NCBI GenBank assembly: GCA_021186555.1
Contig: JAJKFL010000042.1
Location: 29,925,215 to 29,989,214 of the forward strand
Reading direction: 5' to 3'
Origin: Reticulitermes speratus
Taxonomy: Eukaryota > Arthropoda > Insecta > Blattodea > Rhinotermitidae
DNA: 64,000 nt
Shown in pieces: positions 44,303 through 56,854 of the stretch. The notes beneath the pieces are model-generated. The model was not told the DNA's origin. It did no database searches and was given only the letters and a program-made list of their open reading frames with translations. Position 1 is the first letter of the stretch, and each line of letters opens with the position of its first letter. The translations under genes and the position numbers were made by a program.

Positions 44303-44309
44303 CCTATTT

Positions 44310-47300
44310 GATTTATAAGGCTTGGGGGAACGGTTTTTAAATATCTGAAATACGGGTGGTAAATTTAGGTAATGGATGTATAAAATATTGTTTTATAACT
44401 AGACATTAAGGCTGCAAACTGCGGAAAACACAGTGTTAAGCAAACGCAGGCTTCGGTACAACTTAACTCAACTAATAAATATATACGTGTAATTTGATTC
44501 GATATCTAGACCGGGTCTGAGGACTAACCAACCACCTATTCAATAAGCACCTGGAGCAATACTGCCGAAGGGTTGTAGCAAGGCAAGTCCCCAGTTCGAA
44601 TCGCAGAAATAACACCCTGAGATGATTTCTACTAAATGTTCTTTGTAGCTTTTATATCATTCATCGGATATGTGCCGATGAGAGGCGGGGTAAAAATTTC
44701 GTTTCAAAAGGCAACCCCTCTTAGTTGGCGGCAGTGCGGTTTGTTACAAACGGGCCGACCTGACAGTGTTCCCATTTATAATTGTCATTTTTGGACACTG
44801 TTTCTGTGCTACCGGCAGTCTAAGGTTCGCAGCTTTATGGCAACTCGTCGTGTGGGAGTTGTCACTCAGCCCAAACTCCCAAAAGAACGCTCGAAGTCAG
44901 GTCAGTGTGTGTTAAAGCCGCGGGATGTTTTCGCAAGTCGACGTGACCAATAAGACTGAACCACTGACTGACCGTTCAGAAAGCAGAGAAATCAAAACGA
45001 GACTAGCCGATCGGCGTTTTGAATTTGGTATGACATGTGTGTAAAAGAGGATTTTCACGTGGGACGAAGATGGAGGCAGCTCATGATGGGAGGACTCTTG
45101 GTTTTGGAACAGTAAGAGACAGTGTACTTAGGGCATTCTCCGACAAACTGCATATATCCAACAGTTTACGCATTACTGGTTTCGAGAGTTATCGAACGCA
45201 GTTCATAAGTGACAATACGTAAGTGCTTACATTTATACAAGATTATTAATGACTACGTGATACTGGGTTATAGAATTCATCGCCGTTAAATTAACCGTGT
45301 GAATATGAGTGAGAACATGCTGCAGTAAGCACTGTGTTAATAACTGATAACATTCATCGCAACAGTCGCTGACGCCATAATAAATAAACAGACATACACT
45401 ATACTGTTTACTTATAGTTGGGTGTGAGCTATTGCGTTCAGGTAACAGTGCGCGTAGTAAAAGACGCAAAGGAATAATCGAAAAAGTTAATTTGTTGCTA
45501 ACGTCTGTTTTAACACCTGTCCACACACACCATGCCTGAAATTCCCCTACCACTAACCCCACAAGCCTAATCCAACAGCTACGTATCGTACAAATCCCAC
45601 CACCACCGCCGCCGCCGCCCCCAACCACCACCACCACCACCCACCATTCAGTGCAACATATAACACTTTAAAGACGAAAATTAACCCTAATTATATTGAA
45701 AGATTCAGTTCATACCGCTCAGCAAACACTCCTTCTGGGTTATAAAATCCATCCAGTTAATGTTGTATAAGGAAATAAGTGTTGCTTGTTCTGAGATCCA
45801 TACAAAACGCAGAAATACCCTGTGAGCAGAATGTATAATTTTTAAATGTTAAACCTGGCCATAAGTAAAGTAAGCACTGGGCTTTAAAAGAGTTAATGTA
45901 AGCCTAACCACTGGTGTCATTATTACATCAACAACAGGCACCAGTGGTGGGTTCTAAGTGGTTACAGAGTGTAGTTGACCTTTCACCCCTATCTTGACGA
46001 AGTTAAGAAAGCGTACAGTTAGCTGCGCCTCAGTTCACCGATGCGTATTGATGGCACGGTCTTCATTAAGCACAGAGACAACTTTGGCGTTCAGGGTGGT
46101 TCGGTGTCTTTTTGATCCTGTTCTTGCGTGATGAGACGTTGTGGAAGTCGCCGGCGTTCTTCCGAAACCTCAGCAACAGTCCACTCGATAATTAATTTCC
46201 GCTCCTTAGAGTCATAAATATACGAACTTCCAATACAGAATGGCCACAGCGTATGTTCGGTATTAGAATGTTGCATTTCTGCAATCACGTTACGGTAATG
46301 AATGGCACAAAGCAAAATGACACACACTCAGAATTTGCGTTACTGAAGTTCCACATGTGCACCAGAAATCGAGGACATTGGTATCAACCCAAACTCGGAG
46401 CAACTGTCGTGTTGCGGCTTCAGTGGCTAACGTTATTGTGTTTTAATGTTTCAACACTGCACACTACATGGCCAACCGCCCCCACAAAATGAAGTCCGTG
46501 GGGCTTTAAATCCGAGAACCAATGAGGCCCCATCCAACAACCTGGGAACTTGCTGGAAGGGGTAGGTGCACGGTCTTTCTGGAGAACTTTTAAGTTCTTC
46601 TTCTTCCCCTACATCTTCCAGCATATCCAGGTAATGTCCTCATGATGGTTGCCTACCTCTTAAGGGAAGCTGTTGCTTTCGTTTCTTGTCTCATTCAATT
46701 ATGTTCACGGGTCGGACATAAAATAAGTTTACAAGGCATGGCCAATAGTTTTGGTTCTCTATTTTCAACTGTAATAAGAGCAGTTACGATTTAATTGTAC
46801 TGCTATCCCACTTCTTTCCCTCAGTCTCCGCTTCACTGAAGGCATTTACTATATCATGGGACGAGCTTTGCTGTTCCCTGTCGATGGAAGTCGGTGTCTT
46901 GTATTATCAGCCATCGTGTCAAAACCGATTCCACCTCGTGGTCATCTTTAAATCTACAGCCGCCAATATTTTGCTTCAGTGCTGGAAACGGACTATAATC
47001 GCTCGGCGACGAATTTTCTTGATATAACAACAACCTGTGTGGGTTCCTATTTACGGAATTACATGACATGTTAACTTATTTTCTAACTAACACTCGTATA
47101 ATACATCCTTCGGTCACGCTCTTCATCCTGTGGCCTAAGACTTGAAGCTGTTACTCTGGATCCAATTTGTAGGCGCCCATTACAATTCGTGCGTTTCATA
47201 TCAGTAGATTAGCTTTGCTATAGTACAGAGTTTCTCAAATTGTGTTAGTGAGCTTGCCAAGGGTAACACAAGTTACCACTTTTAGCATTCACTTTGCAAA

Positions 47301-49500
47301 GGATCATCTGTGAATGTTACATTTTGAATCCACTCAAAACAAGCTTGTACACTACATATGGCAAATAAGTACAAAAGGTGATTACTGTTAATTTATATGA
47401 TAGCATTAAAACAATACATTGTATACCTTGACATAAGCAAATCCCGGTGTGTGTGTGAAATATTAGTTATGGAAGATAAATTTTTATTTGAAAGAAGTTA
47501 TTTTTATGTCAACTGAAACTTGACCCCCGTAACTAGTATTATCACACACAACGGGGTGCCTGACACCAAGATTTTAAACGCTGGTTTAGCTCGTAGCATC
47601 AATTCCTATACGTATATTGAAAATAAAAATGTTTCGTCAACAGAATCTTGTCTTCCATAACTAATACGTTGTACAGATTCCAAGTTATTTTTCTCTACAG
47701 AATCCAGACATTTAAGTGTTTCAGGGGTACCAAGCATAACAGGCTGAGTGAGAGCTGTCGCTATAGTGGAATTATATCTGAAATAACTTGACTGATTTAT
47801 ATGTGCGAGAAATAAATATAAATATAAATGAGGTGTGCACAACAACGAGATTGCATTTACAGAATATGCACACTCCACCTAAAAACACACATCTCCGTAG
47901 TGTTATATTCCCATGAGGACTTCAAAACAAAATTTTGCATGCACTTATCTCGTATCCGCTCTACATGTTCCGCTCACCGTATGCCTCTTTATTTGCTCGC
48001 CCTGATGATACGTACAAGGTGAAGAGTAAAAATGTTCACCCTTTCCATCATGTAATTATCTGCATGTCCAAGAAAAAAGTAGAATTGCCACCATGCACGT
48101 CATCAAGGAATATAGGGGGGGGGGGGCGGATGGAGGTCTAGCACTACTCATCACTAACCTCGATACCACATGGAGTTGAGCGCTCAGCCTCACGATCCGG
48201 TTGCTTTACCCCCACGAAGCCTACATGTCCAACATTTTTGAAAAACCTCTTTCTTCTTATTTATATATATATATTTATTTATTTATTACGGTTTATTAAA
48301 TATGCTGCCAGTATCGCGTTCTACGCACCATTGAATGGTGGTGCGATACATGAATAATGAAATGAAAAGGATATGAAAAGAGAGTGGTCGTGGTCAACTA
48401 GTTTCTATTCCGGAATTTGCCTGGAAAGACTGAGTAAAACCACGAAATCCTTAGACAGGATAGTCGGTGTCCAGACCAGATTCGAACCAGGTACCTCACA
48501 CACACAAGTCAGACGCGTTACGGCTTCAACAAACTCGCTCGCTGTCATTTCCTTCGCACTCTCTGAGCACTGGGTATTGTTCGTCGCAATACTTGATGAT
48601 GTTTCCATATGAGTAACCGGTTTGTAGCAAGAGAGATACAGTCTTAGCCAGAAACTCTGCATCTCATGGCGAACCACTATGACGCAGACATCCTGCTACA
48701 GAGGTCAACAAACGTAACTTCCCAGGCATCTACGTCAGAAGTAGCTGCCGAACATTTCCATTAATCATTTACAACAAATGTTTTCTCAGCCATTAGTTTT
48801 TATGCCGGTAACTCTTCTCGTAATGGAGATTCGGCACTGCTTCTTAGCATCTGACTGTTCAGAAATGAGATTTAGTACAGCCGATATCAGCCGAAACCCT
48901 GCCACTGATTTCCTGCGCCATAGTTTGTGTTGCGTTTATGGCGTCTGGATTCGAACAGACACCATCTGAAAAGAATCTACATAATTACCGGACATTCAGG
49001 ATTGTAAACGCTTCAACAGTTCCGAAAACGAGTTACGATAAAACACAAAGTACATAAACGAAACAACGGACGGGGAATGGTAAGCCAGAATCAAGAACGG
49101 TCAGTGAATAAGTGAATCTGATACTGCATATCAGATAACTCAGAATAGTGACATTTGAAGTCTGAACCTGGAAAGGGTTAATAAGAAATTGTCCAATTAA
49201 CGTTCGTTAACGGAAAGCGATGCATTTTTTGGCGCCGCGTGGCTTGAGATTGAAGGCAACCATTTGTATGAATAAATAACATTATGAAATACCGTATGTA
49301 TTGGCTTTCTAGTGAGTCAGCGTCTAAGACTGTTTAGGCCTGTCTAAAGGTCGAGATAAAAGTCTACAACGTAATACGTTTAGAATCACGATCGGTGAAG
49401 GGAAGTCGATATTCTTTGATTAATTAACTGCAGTCTTGTAATTTTACAGGTTAATCCACTAAACTGAAGCCGACCACAGGAACAGTCGTCAAGGCATTAC
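44310..49500. other. Long intergenic stretch without supported genes
   Basis: Nothing codes convincingly. Recognisable items are a CCA/CCG triplet run (45596-45650), a probable dispersed-repeat piece at 47925-48000, a fragment of the GGGAAAGAGATTT-type SINE family on the minus strand (about 48080-48230) and a short TA/TTTA-rich run (48262-48288). Open frames here are short and unlike known families. Confidence 0.4.
45596..45650. repeat. (CCA/CCG)n triplet repeat
   Basis: A run of CCACCACCGCCGCC-type triplets. It creates a poly-Gly/Val start in a minus-strand open frame that is not otherwise protein-like. Confidence 0.85.
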
Positions 49501-49504
49501 TGTA

Positions 49505-49735
49505 ATATGATCCTGCGAGATTTGAGGTACTTACAGCTGTGCTGCTAAACGCTCAAGTCTTGTGGGGTGTTACACCGTGTCGACTGGTAAATAGGTAACC
49601 GACGTTTCGAAGGGTCGTAGCGCCTTCATCCCAAGAGTCAACAGTCTCGGACTGCTGACTCTTGGGATGAAGGCACGACCATCCTTCGAAATGTCGGCAA
49701 ATGTTTACGTGTCGACACGGCATAAAATTCCAGGT
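49505..49735. repeat. Palindromic Penelope-type terminal repeat, copy 3
   Basis: Arms mirror around the centre near 49644 (CTTCATCCCAAGAGTC... / ...GACTCTTGGGATGAAGG), each with a CCGACGTTTCGAAGG-type block and GTGTCGAC-GG-AAA outer blocks. It resembles copies at 34085 and 25157. The GAAA part of the ribozyme-like core is present, but CTGANGA is lost. Confidence 0.6.
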
Positions 49736-49994
49736 GGCTCGGATTTTTCACTAACCAGATCGGGCTTGTAGGTGCAGGTGCACCGTGTAAGAGTAGATTT
49801 AAACTGCAATGCCAACTGTCGGAGAGTCTTACTGTGTCCATCTTCGAGGTGAAGACCGGAATCTGTATTCGTGATTTATATTAATTCTACTGTCAGAATA
49901 TTGATTCACTTACGACATATTACTACGCCTTCAGTTACCACGGTTACACGATAGATGTAGGAATTCTTGGAACCTGAAAGAACAACATGGTTAC

Positions 49995-50165
49995 ATGTGA
50001 ACGTGACGTGCTGTCCAGACCTGCCCCGAGGCCCACCCAGCATCCTGAACCCCTCCCGGGAGTAAAGCGGCCGGAGTATAATGCGTACCACGCACCTCCT
50101 AGTGCCGGGTTGCGAATGGGTTGTAGCTCTCTGCCTGCATAGGCATGTCATGGGGTGACTTTTAC
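49995..50165 (+). mobile_element. Fragment of the GGGAAAGAGATTT-type SINE family
   Basis: TGTCCAGACCTGCCCCGAGGCCCACCCAGC and GGGAGTAAAGCGGCCGG blocks match the body of the copy at 6780-7085. The tRNA-like head is missing. Confidence 0.5.
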
Positions 50166-51019
50166 CTTCACAGATGTTACGTAGCTTAAACTACGTTAGG
50201 ATGAATGCCGAAGCTCTGCCTTTAAATAAGCCACTGTCGCTTTCTTATCGTATAAGACTGATTTCAAGGCACACCTTCGGCATTTGTCTGAAGGCTGTGA
50301 GAAAACCCTCTTAGAAACAGGAAAACACATTCAACGGTGGAGATTCGAACATGGCACCTGCCAAATACAAGGCATTTTTATTGGCCCTTTATTGCTGAGA
50401 TGATTTGATCAGGCAATATGGGGCATTAGAACGAAAAGTATGCCCGGAATGTTTACCAACAGCGAAACAGTCCACGACACGTTCACAAGTTTGTCATATT
50501 TTTCGCTCTACGACATGCAACATCTGTACTTACTATCGCGCCATTAAATAATGTAATAATAACTGTATCATCAATCACCACCTCCATAAGTCTTGTAGCA
50601 AATGTTATGTGACTCTGCAACACACACATTGTCTCAACCAATGCTGTAAACAAGTCTGCACTATGAATTAGAGTTGTACGTGTTGCAAACAGTGGAAAAG
50701 TACTACGACATCGTAATTACGAAATAAAAGAAGGCAAAATGATTCTCTTCGCGTCAGTTAGCGAGTCAGTTAATTGCGTTATAGCAGGATTCATAAACCA
50801 TGGTTCTCAATGTGTTACAGAAGATTTTTCTAAAAAGCTTGGCAATGGTATACTTGTACGATTGTATGCTTGTATGCTCACTTATCTTTAGAATGGACGT
50901 AATTAAAACATTATAAACTTATGACAACCATTTTGGGGAATAAACATTTCTCTACACATTTTTCGGCAAGCTGGTTCGCAATCAATCAAACTGTCTTACA
51001 AAATTCGAAAAGCTTTGCG

Positions 51020-51250
51020 ATATCTCAGGCTTCCACTGCGGTGTATTTGTGATTTTTGTTGTTCTGGAATGTTGCGCGGCGTCGGTAGTTGTTTACGGAC
51101 GTGTCGAAACAACATATCGGTCCCATCTTCAAGGACCAAGCAGTCTTCTTGGACGGCTTGGTCCTTGATGATGGGACCGATGTCCCGAAACTTCAGTAAC
51201 CAGCTACCAACCTACGCCGGGCAACATCCCAGAACAGCGAAGACCTTCGA
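51020..51250. repeat. Palindromic Penelope-type terminal repeat, copy 4
   Basis: The left arm (CAGGCTTCCACTGCGGTG ... CGACGTGTC... style) and inverted right arm meet near 51145. The right arm has TTGATGA, then GGGAC-CGAT-GTCCC as a perfect 5-bp stem (51173-51186) and GAAAC. It ends with ACATCCCAGAACAGC as in copy 1. Confidence 0.65.
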
Positions 51251-51517
51251 AAAGTTTATTGTCAAAGGCCGGCGAACTTCACGGCGTGTTCGTAGGATGC
51301 AATTTTCCTATGCGTATATCCATAGAGTCCAGTACGTTATTTGATGCTCACTACCTTGTCGACATGACAAATTTTTACGTCATCTGTAGCTACAACTTTT
51401 CATCAAGCCATCTTTTCCGTCTAGTTATTCTAAAATTTACTGAAGAACAGGGTCTAGCTGCCTATTCAAATCCTACTATTTTATGACACTTTGATGCTTG
51501 TAAGCCCCCCTTATGAC

Positions 51518-52027
51518 ACAAAAGTTACCGTTTGGTGTGCTGTTTGGTCCAGAGGAGTCACTTGACCCTACTTCTGTTAGGACGAAGACGGACAAGCCAT
51601 CACAGTCACATCGCAACGTTACACAGAGATGATCAATGAATTTCTAACCCCAAATCTTCCACAAAACCATACCTTGTGTTTTCAACAAGATGGTGCTACG
51701 GCCCGCACGGCAGTGATTAGCATGGCTGCGCTTCGCCGTTTGTTTCCGCAGCGAGTGATTTCTCGTTTCAGTGATGTGCCATGGCCTCCTCGTTTGCCGG
51801 ACCTAACAGCACCTGACCTTTTTCTGTGGGGTTATTTGAAAAGTAAAGTATACTCGTACAGTATTCACTATACAGACTTACACGCACTCAAACAAACAAA
51901 ACGAAAAGAAATCGCCAAGATTTTAGAAGAAACACTTCGAGAAGTTACGCGCAGCTTCTCAACTCGTGTGCACCTGTGCATTCAGGAGGGTTGTGGCCAC
52001 CTAAAAGACATTGTACACAAAAAGTGA
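51518..52027 (+). pseudogene. Mariner/IS630-type transposase, 3' part
   Basis: The frame shows VTVWCAVWSRGVT, stops at two positions, then DEDGQAITVTSQRYTEM. An open stretch to 52027 carries LCFQQDGATARTA (second Asp) and WPPRLPDLTAPDLFLWGYLK (third Asp). The first catalytic Asp region and N-terminus are missing. The element's 3' end is probably near 52147 (CACCTGTATA), similar to the end of the copy at 62500-62942 (CACTCTGTATA). Confidence 0.78.
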
Positions 52028-52159
52028 AATAATGTAAACACACGTTAAGCATAATAGTAAAATGTAACGTGCTAAAATTGATATAAATTACATTCAATAA
52101 AATGTTATTCTTATTTATAATCAGTTCACTATTTCTGCCGCACCTGTATATGAACATAT

Positions 52160-52940
52160 TTCAATAGAACTTTAAATACGTGTTAATCCCATTTTAATGG
52201 GTGCTTATAATTCCGCACAAAGTTGGTTTATAACATGGGACCACAACTGTGTGGTATAATAACACGGGACCCTAAAGTTATTTTATCTCATAAACATCCC
52301 TTAAAGATAAATTGCTTGTATATTTATAATATAAAAAGGCTAGCCAAATATATCACAAATGGCAGCATTATCTGCAAAGCCAATTGTTTTGGTATTTCAT
52401 AGTAGTTATCTTTAAAGAAACACGCTATGCGACAACGATGTACAAAGTATGACCCTTTAATTATATTACAGGCTTGAACACTGGTTTTCGCCATATGGGT
52501 CTCGACGGACATCTCAATGCGACCGGAATTATTAAATGGAGAAGACCGCAGTAGGTGATACGGTGTGAAGTGTTAGCAAATGAATCAAAGGAAATAAATT
52601 AATACGACATTTATAAACAAAACAGGGATCTCTCGATGATCATGATCTAGACTTTTCAAAAGAAAGGGTGATATCGTAAAAAACTACACAAGATTTTGGT
52701 TCCTACCAACAAAAATGATGCTGTCGTTGAAGCCTCGTAGTTAGGGGAACAGTGAGATGCAGTGGCTAAAAAACCGAACACACAATAGCAGAAAGGTGGA
52801 AACTTCCGTGTGTTAACGTACTGTTTGCGGCGCGATAAGAAGAGATGCCTTAATTAAATTACAGACACTGCCTTCATCAAAGAACACAATTAGACTACGA
52901 GTATATATAAGCAATGATACTTTATCACATGTAGTTGAAG
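52160..52940. other. Intergenic sequence, nothing recognised
   Basis: AT-rich with no supported gene or named repeat. Confidence 0.35.
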
Positions 52941-52950
52941 AAATCAATAA

Positions 52951-53008
52951 TTGTGATGAACAGACCACTTGAACAATTATAATTGTTCAAGTGGTCTGTT
53001 CATCACAA
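52951..53008. repeat. Perfect 58-bp palindrome without spacer
   Basis: TTGTGATGAACAGACCACTT and the following GAACAATTAT are mirrored exactly by AATTGTTC..., giving a 29-bp arm on each side with no loop and no mismatch. It sits about 250 bp left of the Penelope-like element. No function or family is known to me. Confidence 0.9.
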
Positions 53009-53509
53009 ACCTGATAAGTCAACAGATGTTGCACATCTCAGTCACAGTCTCGTTCACATCAGGTATGCCCAAAACGACAATATGAACTGAATTTTTGTTT
53101 TCAAACTTTGGAAACTACGACTGCAAGATTTTTTAATGTAAAATCATTCTTTAATTTCACGGCATCGAATGGAAAAACGCATATGGAGTTCGTACTGACG
53201 GAGCCTCTTCTACTGTGAGATGCAGATCTGGGTTTTAAATTTTGATATACACTGTATCTTTGATTTCAGGCTTCCGCCGCGATGTTGATGACATTTGCAC
53301 TCTTCTGGGATATTACGTGGCGTCGTGTGGTAATTGTTTACCGACGTTTCGGGACAACGTATCGGTCCCATGTTCAAGGGTCAAGAGTCCAAAAAGAAAA
53401 GAAAGCCGGCAAGCTGTAACGTAGTTTCTATGGGAAGGTGCGCACGGTGACTGGTAATCAGAAAGCGTGATGACAGCCAATAGGGTTGAACCAGCGTGAG
53501 GGAGGGATG

Positions 53510-54060
53510 GGAAGAGGCAACATTAGGGTACCAAGAGTGCAGTAAGGTAAGAGTGATGGAAAAACATGTATGGAATAAAGTAACAGCAAAGGAGGAAAAT
53601 ATACAGATAAAGATACATAAATAAAATAAAAATAAAACCAAAAATAAAAATAAAAATAAATAAACAAAATATGAGAAGAAAAACCAAGCCACGTGAGGTA
53701 GGGGGAAGAGAAAACGTTCAAAGGCTCAGTGGGATGAAGCCGGCCACGAGAACAGTAAGAACACATCAAGTGCACTAAGGCTGATTAAAAAAAAAACATA
53801 TATGGAATAAAATAAGAATAAGGAAGGAAAATATACAAATATTAAAAATAATAAAAATGAAAGAAAAAGAAACATGAATAAGTAAGGAGAAAAACCAAAA
53901 CAGCGTGAGAGAGAGGGGAGACAGACATGTAAAGTAGCAAGTGGGATACCTAGACGAAAACCGGTCCCAGGGCGGCCAAGTCACTGCCAAGTGCAGGAAG
54001 GTGAGACTAACGGGAGAAAAATGTATGGAATGCAGCAAGACCAAGGAAGGAAAATATTCC
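53510..54060. repeat. Three degenerate tandem modules in the Penelope arm
   Basis: Blocks of the form ATGTATGGAATAAA ... GGAAGGAAAATATAC recur near 53567, 53797 and 54019, a period of about 225 bp, each followed by an A/T-rich AAATAAAA stretch. The mirrored arm (55640-56040) has the last two modules inverted. This shows a short tandem duplication history within the non-coding part of the element. Confidence 0.6.
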
Positions 54061-54177
54061 AAATAAACAAATGTATAAATAAAAAGAACTATAAATAAAT
54101 AATTAAATAAATAAAAATAAACAAAAATAAAAAGTATAAAAAATGAAAAATTTTAAAATTAAATTTCATTTAGGCAT

Positions 54178-54558
54178 GTGCTCACTTCCACATACTTCTC
54201 TTTTGGTGGACAATTCTACGAGCAGTCTGACGGGGTGGCTATAGGTTCCCCGCTCTCTCCTGTCTTCGCTGACTTCTTTATGGACGACTTCGAGGAGAGG
54301 GCCTTGAAACAAGCGGCCCACAAACCTCTGTGCCAGTTTAGTTATGCAGAGGACACTTTTTTCATCTGGCCACACGGACCAGAAAAGCCTGAGAGGTTCC
54401 TTGACCATCTGAATGGCCTTCACAGGAACATTCAATTTACCATGGAGACGGAGAAGGATGGCCACCTTCCTTTCCTGGACATTGATATCTATAGGAGACC
54501 GGATGGCTCCTTGGGCCATAAGTCTACAAAAAACCTACCCACACAAACATTTACCTGA
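54178..54558 (+). pseudogene. Penelope-like reverse transcriptase, C-terminal half
   Basis: The frame holds TYFSFGGQFYEQSDGVAIGSP, then SPVFADFFMDDFEERAL, YAEDTFFIWPHG and LPFLDIDIYRRPDGSLGHK, which are the typical late RT blocks of Penelope-like elements. The catalytic motif normally ends in two aspartates, but here it reads AED, so the first catalytic Asp is Glu. The N-terminal RT half is missing. The frame breaks after SLGHK and continues in another frame (FTxTLDHITTLP region), with further stops. Confidence 0.85.
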
Positions 54559-54784
54559 ACCCTGGATCACATCACCACCCTTCCAATAAACAGGCCCTTA
54601 TTGCAACCTTAGTACACAGGGCCAGTGCTCTGTGTAACAAGGAGAGCCTCCATGGTGAGCTGGAGTTCCTTAAGACCACTTTCAAGGATAACGGGTACAG
54701 TCGTAAGCAAATACGTGCCCTTAACCCGACTGCGAGAACCTCCAAGCCTAAATATAAGCCCACCTCAGTCGCCCTCCTGCAAAA

Positions 54785-55190
54785 TGTCTAGACTACATAC
54801 GGCCGCCTCAGCAGAATGCTGACCAAGCACAACATCAAGAGTGTTGGCTTGCCGAGGAAGATTTCTAGCTTCCTCCGTCCTGTGAACGACGATCTGGGGC
54901 TGAGGACTCAAGGCGTGTATAGCATCACCTGTGAGTTGGGCCACGTGTACATCGGACAGACTGGTAGATCTATCGAGACCAGAATAAAAGAGCATCACCG
55001 GCACATACGGCTTGGGCATCCAGACAAACTGGCGGTGGAGGAACATAGGCTCAACCATGATCACCTCATTAAATTCGAAGACACTCAAATCCTTTCTACC
55101 AAATCCAACTACAAGGACCGACTCATCTGGGAGGCGATGACTTGGAGTTTCACTCAAACAATATGATCAACGAGGATGGCCTGACTCTAA
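54785..55190 (+). pseudogene. Penelope-like GIY-YIG endonuclease region
   Basis: An open frame from 54816 to 55166 contains NIKSVGLPRKISSFLRPV, the linker typical of Penelope-like elements. It is followed by GVYSITCELGHVYIGQTGRSIETRIKEHHRHIRLGHPDK, the GIY-YIG core (here GVY ... YIG with the conserved Arg). HRLNHDHLIKFEDTQIL follows. The CCHH-type Cys pair is partly changed (CELG instead of C-x-C). The 3' end continues in another frame (NMINEDGLTLS style) to near 55200. Inactive by frame breaks. Confidence 0.85.
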
Positions 55191-55261
55191 GCGGGCCATG
55201 GAAACCTCTCTTTCGCCTCGCTAGAGAACGTAGACAGCGCCCCCATTAGTGATGACTAGCC

Positions 55262-55560
55262 CACGGTCCTTTTGAGGACCATATTCTCCCTCTTCCACGT
55301 TCACCCATTTTCTAGGGCTGCTTTTCCTCAAGGTCCATCTCCTACTATCTTTCTCGTTCTTACCCCCGGCTCAAGCAGCTCTCGTCCCCCCTTTCTTTTT
55401 CTCCAATTACTGTCTGGTTCGTTTTCCTTTTTATTCCAACTTTTTGTATTTCTCCTTAGTTATTTAATTAATTTATTTATTTTTAATTTGTTTGTACTTT
55501 TTATTTTTTATTTTTATGTTCATTTTTATTTTTATTCCTATTTTTATATTTTATATTTTT
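55262..55560. other. Penelope 3' flank unique to the right side
   Basis: C/T-rich then T-rich sequence between the GIY-YIG region and the inverted arm, with no counterpart on the left. Probably native 3' untranslated region of the element. Confidence 0.45.
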
Positions 55561-56119
55561 ATTTTTATATTTTTATTTATTTAATTATTCATTTATAGTT
55601 CTTTTTATTTATACATTTGTTTCCTTGGAATGTTGTCCTTCCTTGTTATTGCTGCATTCCATACATTTTTCTCCCATTAGTCTCACCTTCCTGCACTTGG
55701 CAGTGACTTGGCCGCCCTGGGACCGGTTTTCGTCTAGGTATCCCACTTGCTACTTTACATGTCTGTTTCCCCTCTCTCTCACGCTGTTTTGGTTTTTCTC
55801 CTTACTTATTCATGTTTCTTTTTCTTTTATTTTTATTATTTTTAATATTTTTATATTTTCTTTCATTATTCTTATTTTATTCCATATATGTTTTTTTAAT
55901 CAGCCTTAGTGCACTTGATGTGTTCTTACTGTTCTCGTGGCCGGCTTCATCCCACTGAGCCTTTGAACGTTTTCTCTTCCCCCTACCTCACGTGGCTTGG
56001 TTTTTCTTCTCCTATTTTGTTTATTTATTTTTATTTTATATTTTTGGTTGTATTTTTATTTTATTTATTTAAAGAATTACCACACGACGCCGCGTAATAT
56101 CCCAGAAGAGTGTAGATCT

Positions 56120-56850
56120 CAAAACTGTAGCTTCCAACGCATTGGCAACATCATGTAACCAATCGGAAGGGGCTGGCTGTGAGAACCTTACCCTGAAGTT
56201 CGAAAAAAGTATCTCCTGTCCTTTCCAGGAGTAAATTTTGTACAATCACATGCTTTAGGTTCAAGAAATATCAACAGACTGTTGTATGAAGCGATGCTGC
56301 GTCGACATGAATGCTGTGTTCTACACAGTTGAGGTGGTTGTGCTAAAGCAAATTTGTTTTAATTGTGTATTGACTTGAATAACGAACTGAGACTTTTCCT
56401 ATAAAAAACGAAAAATTCAGTTGGAGAATTTGTTCAGCCAGGATGAGAAGCTGAAATAAATCACATATTTGGCAGATATGTTTAGACTGTCAAATGGAAC
56501 GAACGTTTCTTGCAACGTCGCAATTTATCTATGACAGGCATATAAGATTTAAAATGCAATCGAATTTACGAATGTCACAGGTTCAATGAAAAGAAGACAT
56601 ACATGTTTACAATTCTTGTTGCTAGCCCTCAAGAGAATGAGACTGGTAGAGGTCTTAACGAGAAATTACTGTCAGAAATAGAAGTGCATTTGCTCAGTCA
56701 TAAAAAGCTTTCACGACATTTCCCGGATGTTCAACAAATTCTTTCCTTCTGTCAAGTCAAATCACCCTTGTTGCAGACATTTTAAGAATTTCAGAAAGTT
56801 AATTTGTCTAAATGATAAATAACACCCATCAAATCGGAGAGTTTTTCATT
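56120..56850. other. Intergenic sequence, nothing recognised
   Basis: No supported coding region or repeat family. Confidence 0.35.
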
Positions 56851-56854
56851 TTTA

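Larger units (their letters stand above)
53262..56117 (+). mobile_element. Penelope-like element between long inverted arms
   Basis: The left end (CTTCCGCCGCGATG ... CTCTTCTGGGATATTACGTGGCGTCG) is mirrored at the right end (CGACGCCGCGTAATATCCCAGAAGAG). Between them the left AT-rich arm (about 53610-54130) is the reverse complement of the right arm (about 55560-56070). The unpaired middle holds the reverse transcriptase and GIY-YIG remnants. Penelope-like elements are known for inverted or tandem terminal repeats of this kind. The left arm has an extra ~200 bp (53400-53610) missing on the right. Confidence 0.8.

Noticed and set aside
45233..45640. 135-codon minus-strand open frame with a glycine-rich start
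   Set aside because: The start is a CCA/CCG microsatellite and the remainder has no protein-like pattern.
46091..46492. Overlapping open frames on both strands
   Set aside because: No conserved motif, splice context or repeat family was seen; ordinary chance length.
53381..54062. Minus-strand hydrophobic open frames and their near-identical plus-strand partners at 55272-56097
   Set aside because: Phe/Leu/Ile-rich frames arise from the T-rich inverted arms of the Penelope-like element. The apparent pair is the inverted repeat, not a duplicated membrane protein.
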